From: an uncultured Lachnospiraceae bacterium
Lineage (GTDB): Bacteria > Bacillota > Clostridia > Lachnospirales > Lachnospiraceae
Reading direction: 5' to 3'
Assembly: GCA_946413945.1 (NCBI GenBank)
Contig: CAMKMR010000099.1
Coordinates: 1-6,663, forward strand
Length of the DNA stretch: 6,663 nt
The notes under the pieces were generated by a model. The model searched no databases and was not told where the DNA came from. It worked only from the letters and a program-made list of their open reading frames with translations. Of the stretch, positions 6,618 through 6,663 are shown piece by piece. A program made the position numbers and the translations under genes. Each line of letters opens with the position of its first letter. Position 1 is the first letter of the stretch.

Positions 6618-6663
6618 TTTTCCATTTTTCATAAAGAAAAAAGAGTCTAAAAATCGTGTGAGT

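Noticed and set aside
6593..6620. Plus-strand rho-independent terminator
   Set aside because: The stem is mostly A-T, the loop is 9 bases, and the only gene to its left is on the opposite strand, so there is no transcript to end.

Overview
This AT-rich window from a low-GC Gram-positive bacterium carries five protein genes and no RNA genes, mobile elements or CRISPR arrays. Strong GGAGG-type ribosome binding sites, consensus promoters, bidirectional hairpin terminators and the protein sequences all suggest a clostridial anaerobe, most likely in the Lachnospiraceae (Butyrivibrio/Roseburia-like). That placement is inferred from the feel of the sequences; no search was run.

Layout, left to right. 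(1) The 3' two-thirds of trkA, cut by the left edge, is followed after 11 bases by trkH, which starts with GTG. Together they encode the cytoplasmic gating subunit and the membrane pore of a Trk-type potassium uptake system, in one operon. (2) A bidirectional hairpin terminator separates trkH from a convergent minus-strand gene for an alpha/beta-hydrolase of the monoacylglycerol lipase/lysophospholipase type. (3) A divergent intergenic region of about 320 bases holds an extended -10 promoter candidate for the hydrolase. On the plus strand it holds a near-consensus promoter and a symmetric GTTATAG/CTATAAC operator for the next gene. (4) A metY-type O-acetylhomoserine sulfhydrylase gene (methionine/cysteine synthesis) is followed by a strong terminator. 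(5) The 247-base gap between metY and the convergent tryptophanyl-tRNA synthetase gene (trpS, minus strand) holds that terminator plus an unexplained 93-base multi-segment hairpin. (6) The right 224 bases are the upstream region of trpS, with a TTGACA-N18-TATTAT promoter and inverted repeats, but no T-box or other recognisable riboswitch.

The five genes are ordinary housekeeping or metabolic functions and do not form one pathway. I see no evidence for a new multi-gene system. The parts most worth a second look are non-coding: the LysR-type operator geometry upstream of metY, the long hairpin downstream of trpS, and a pairing that competes with the shared metY/trpS terminator.
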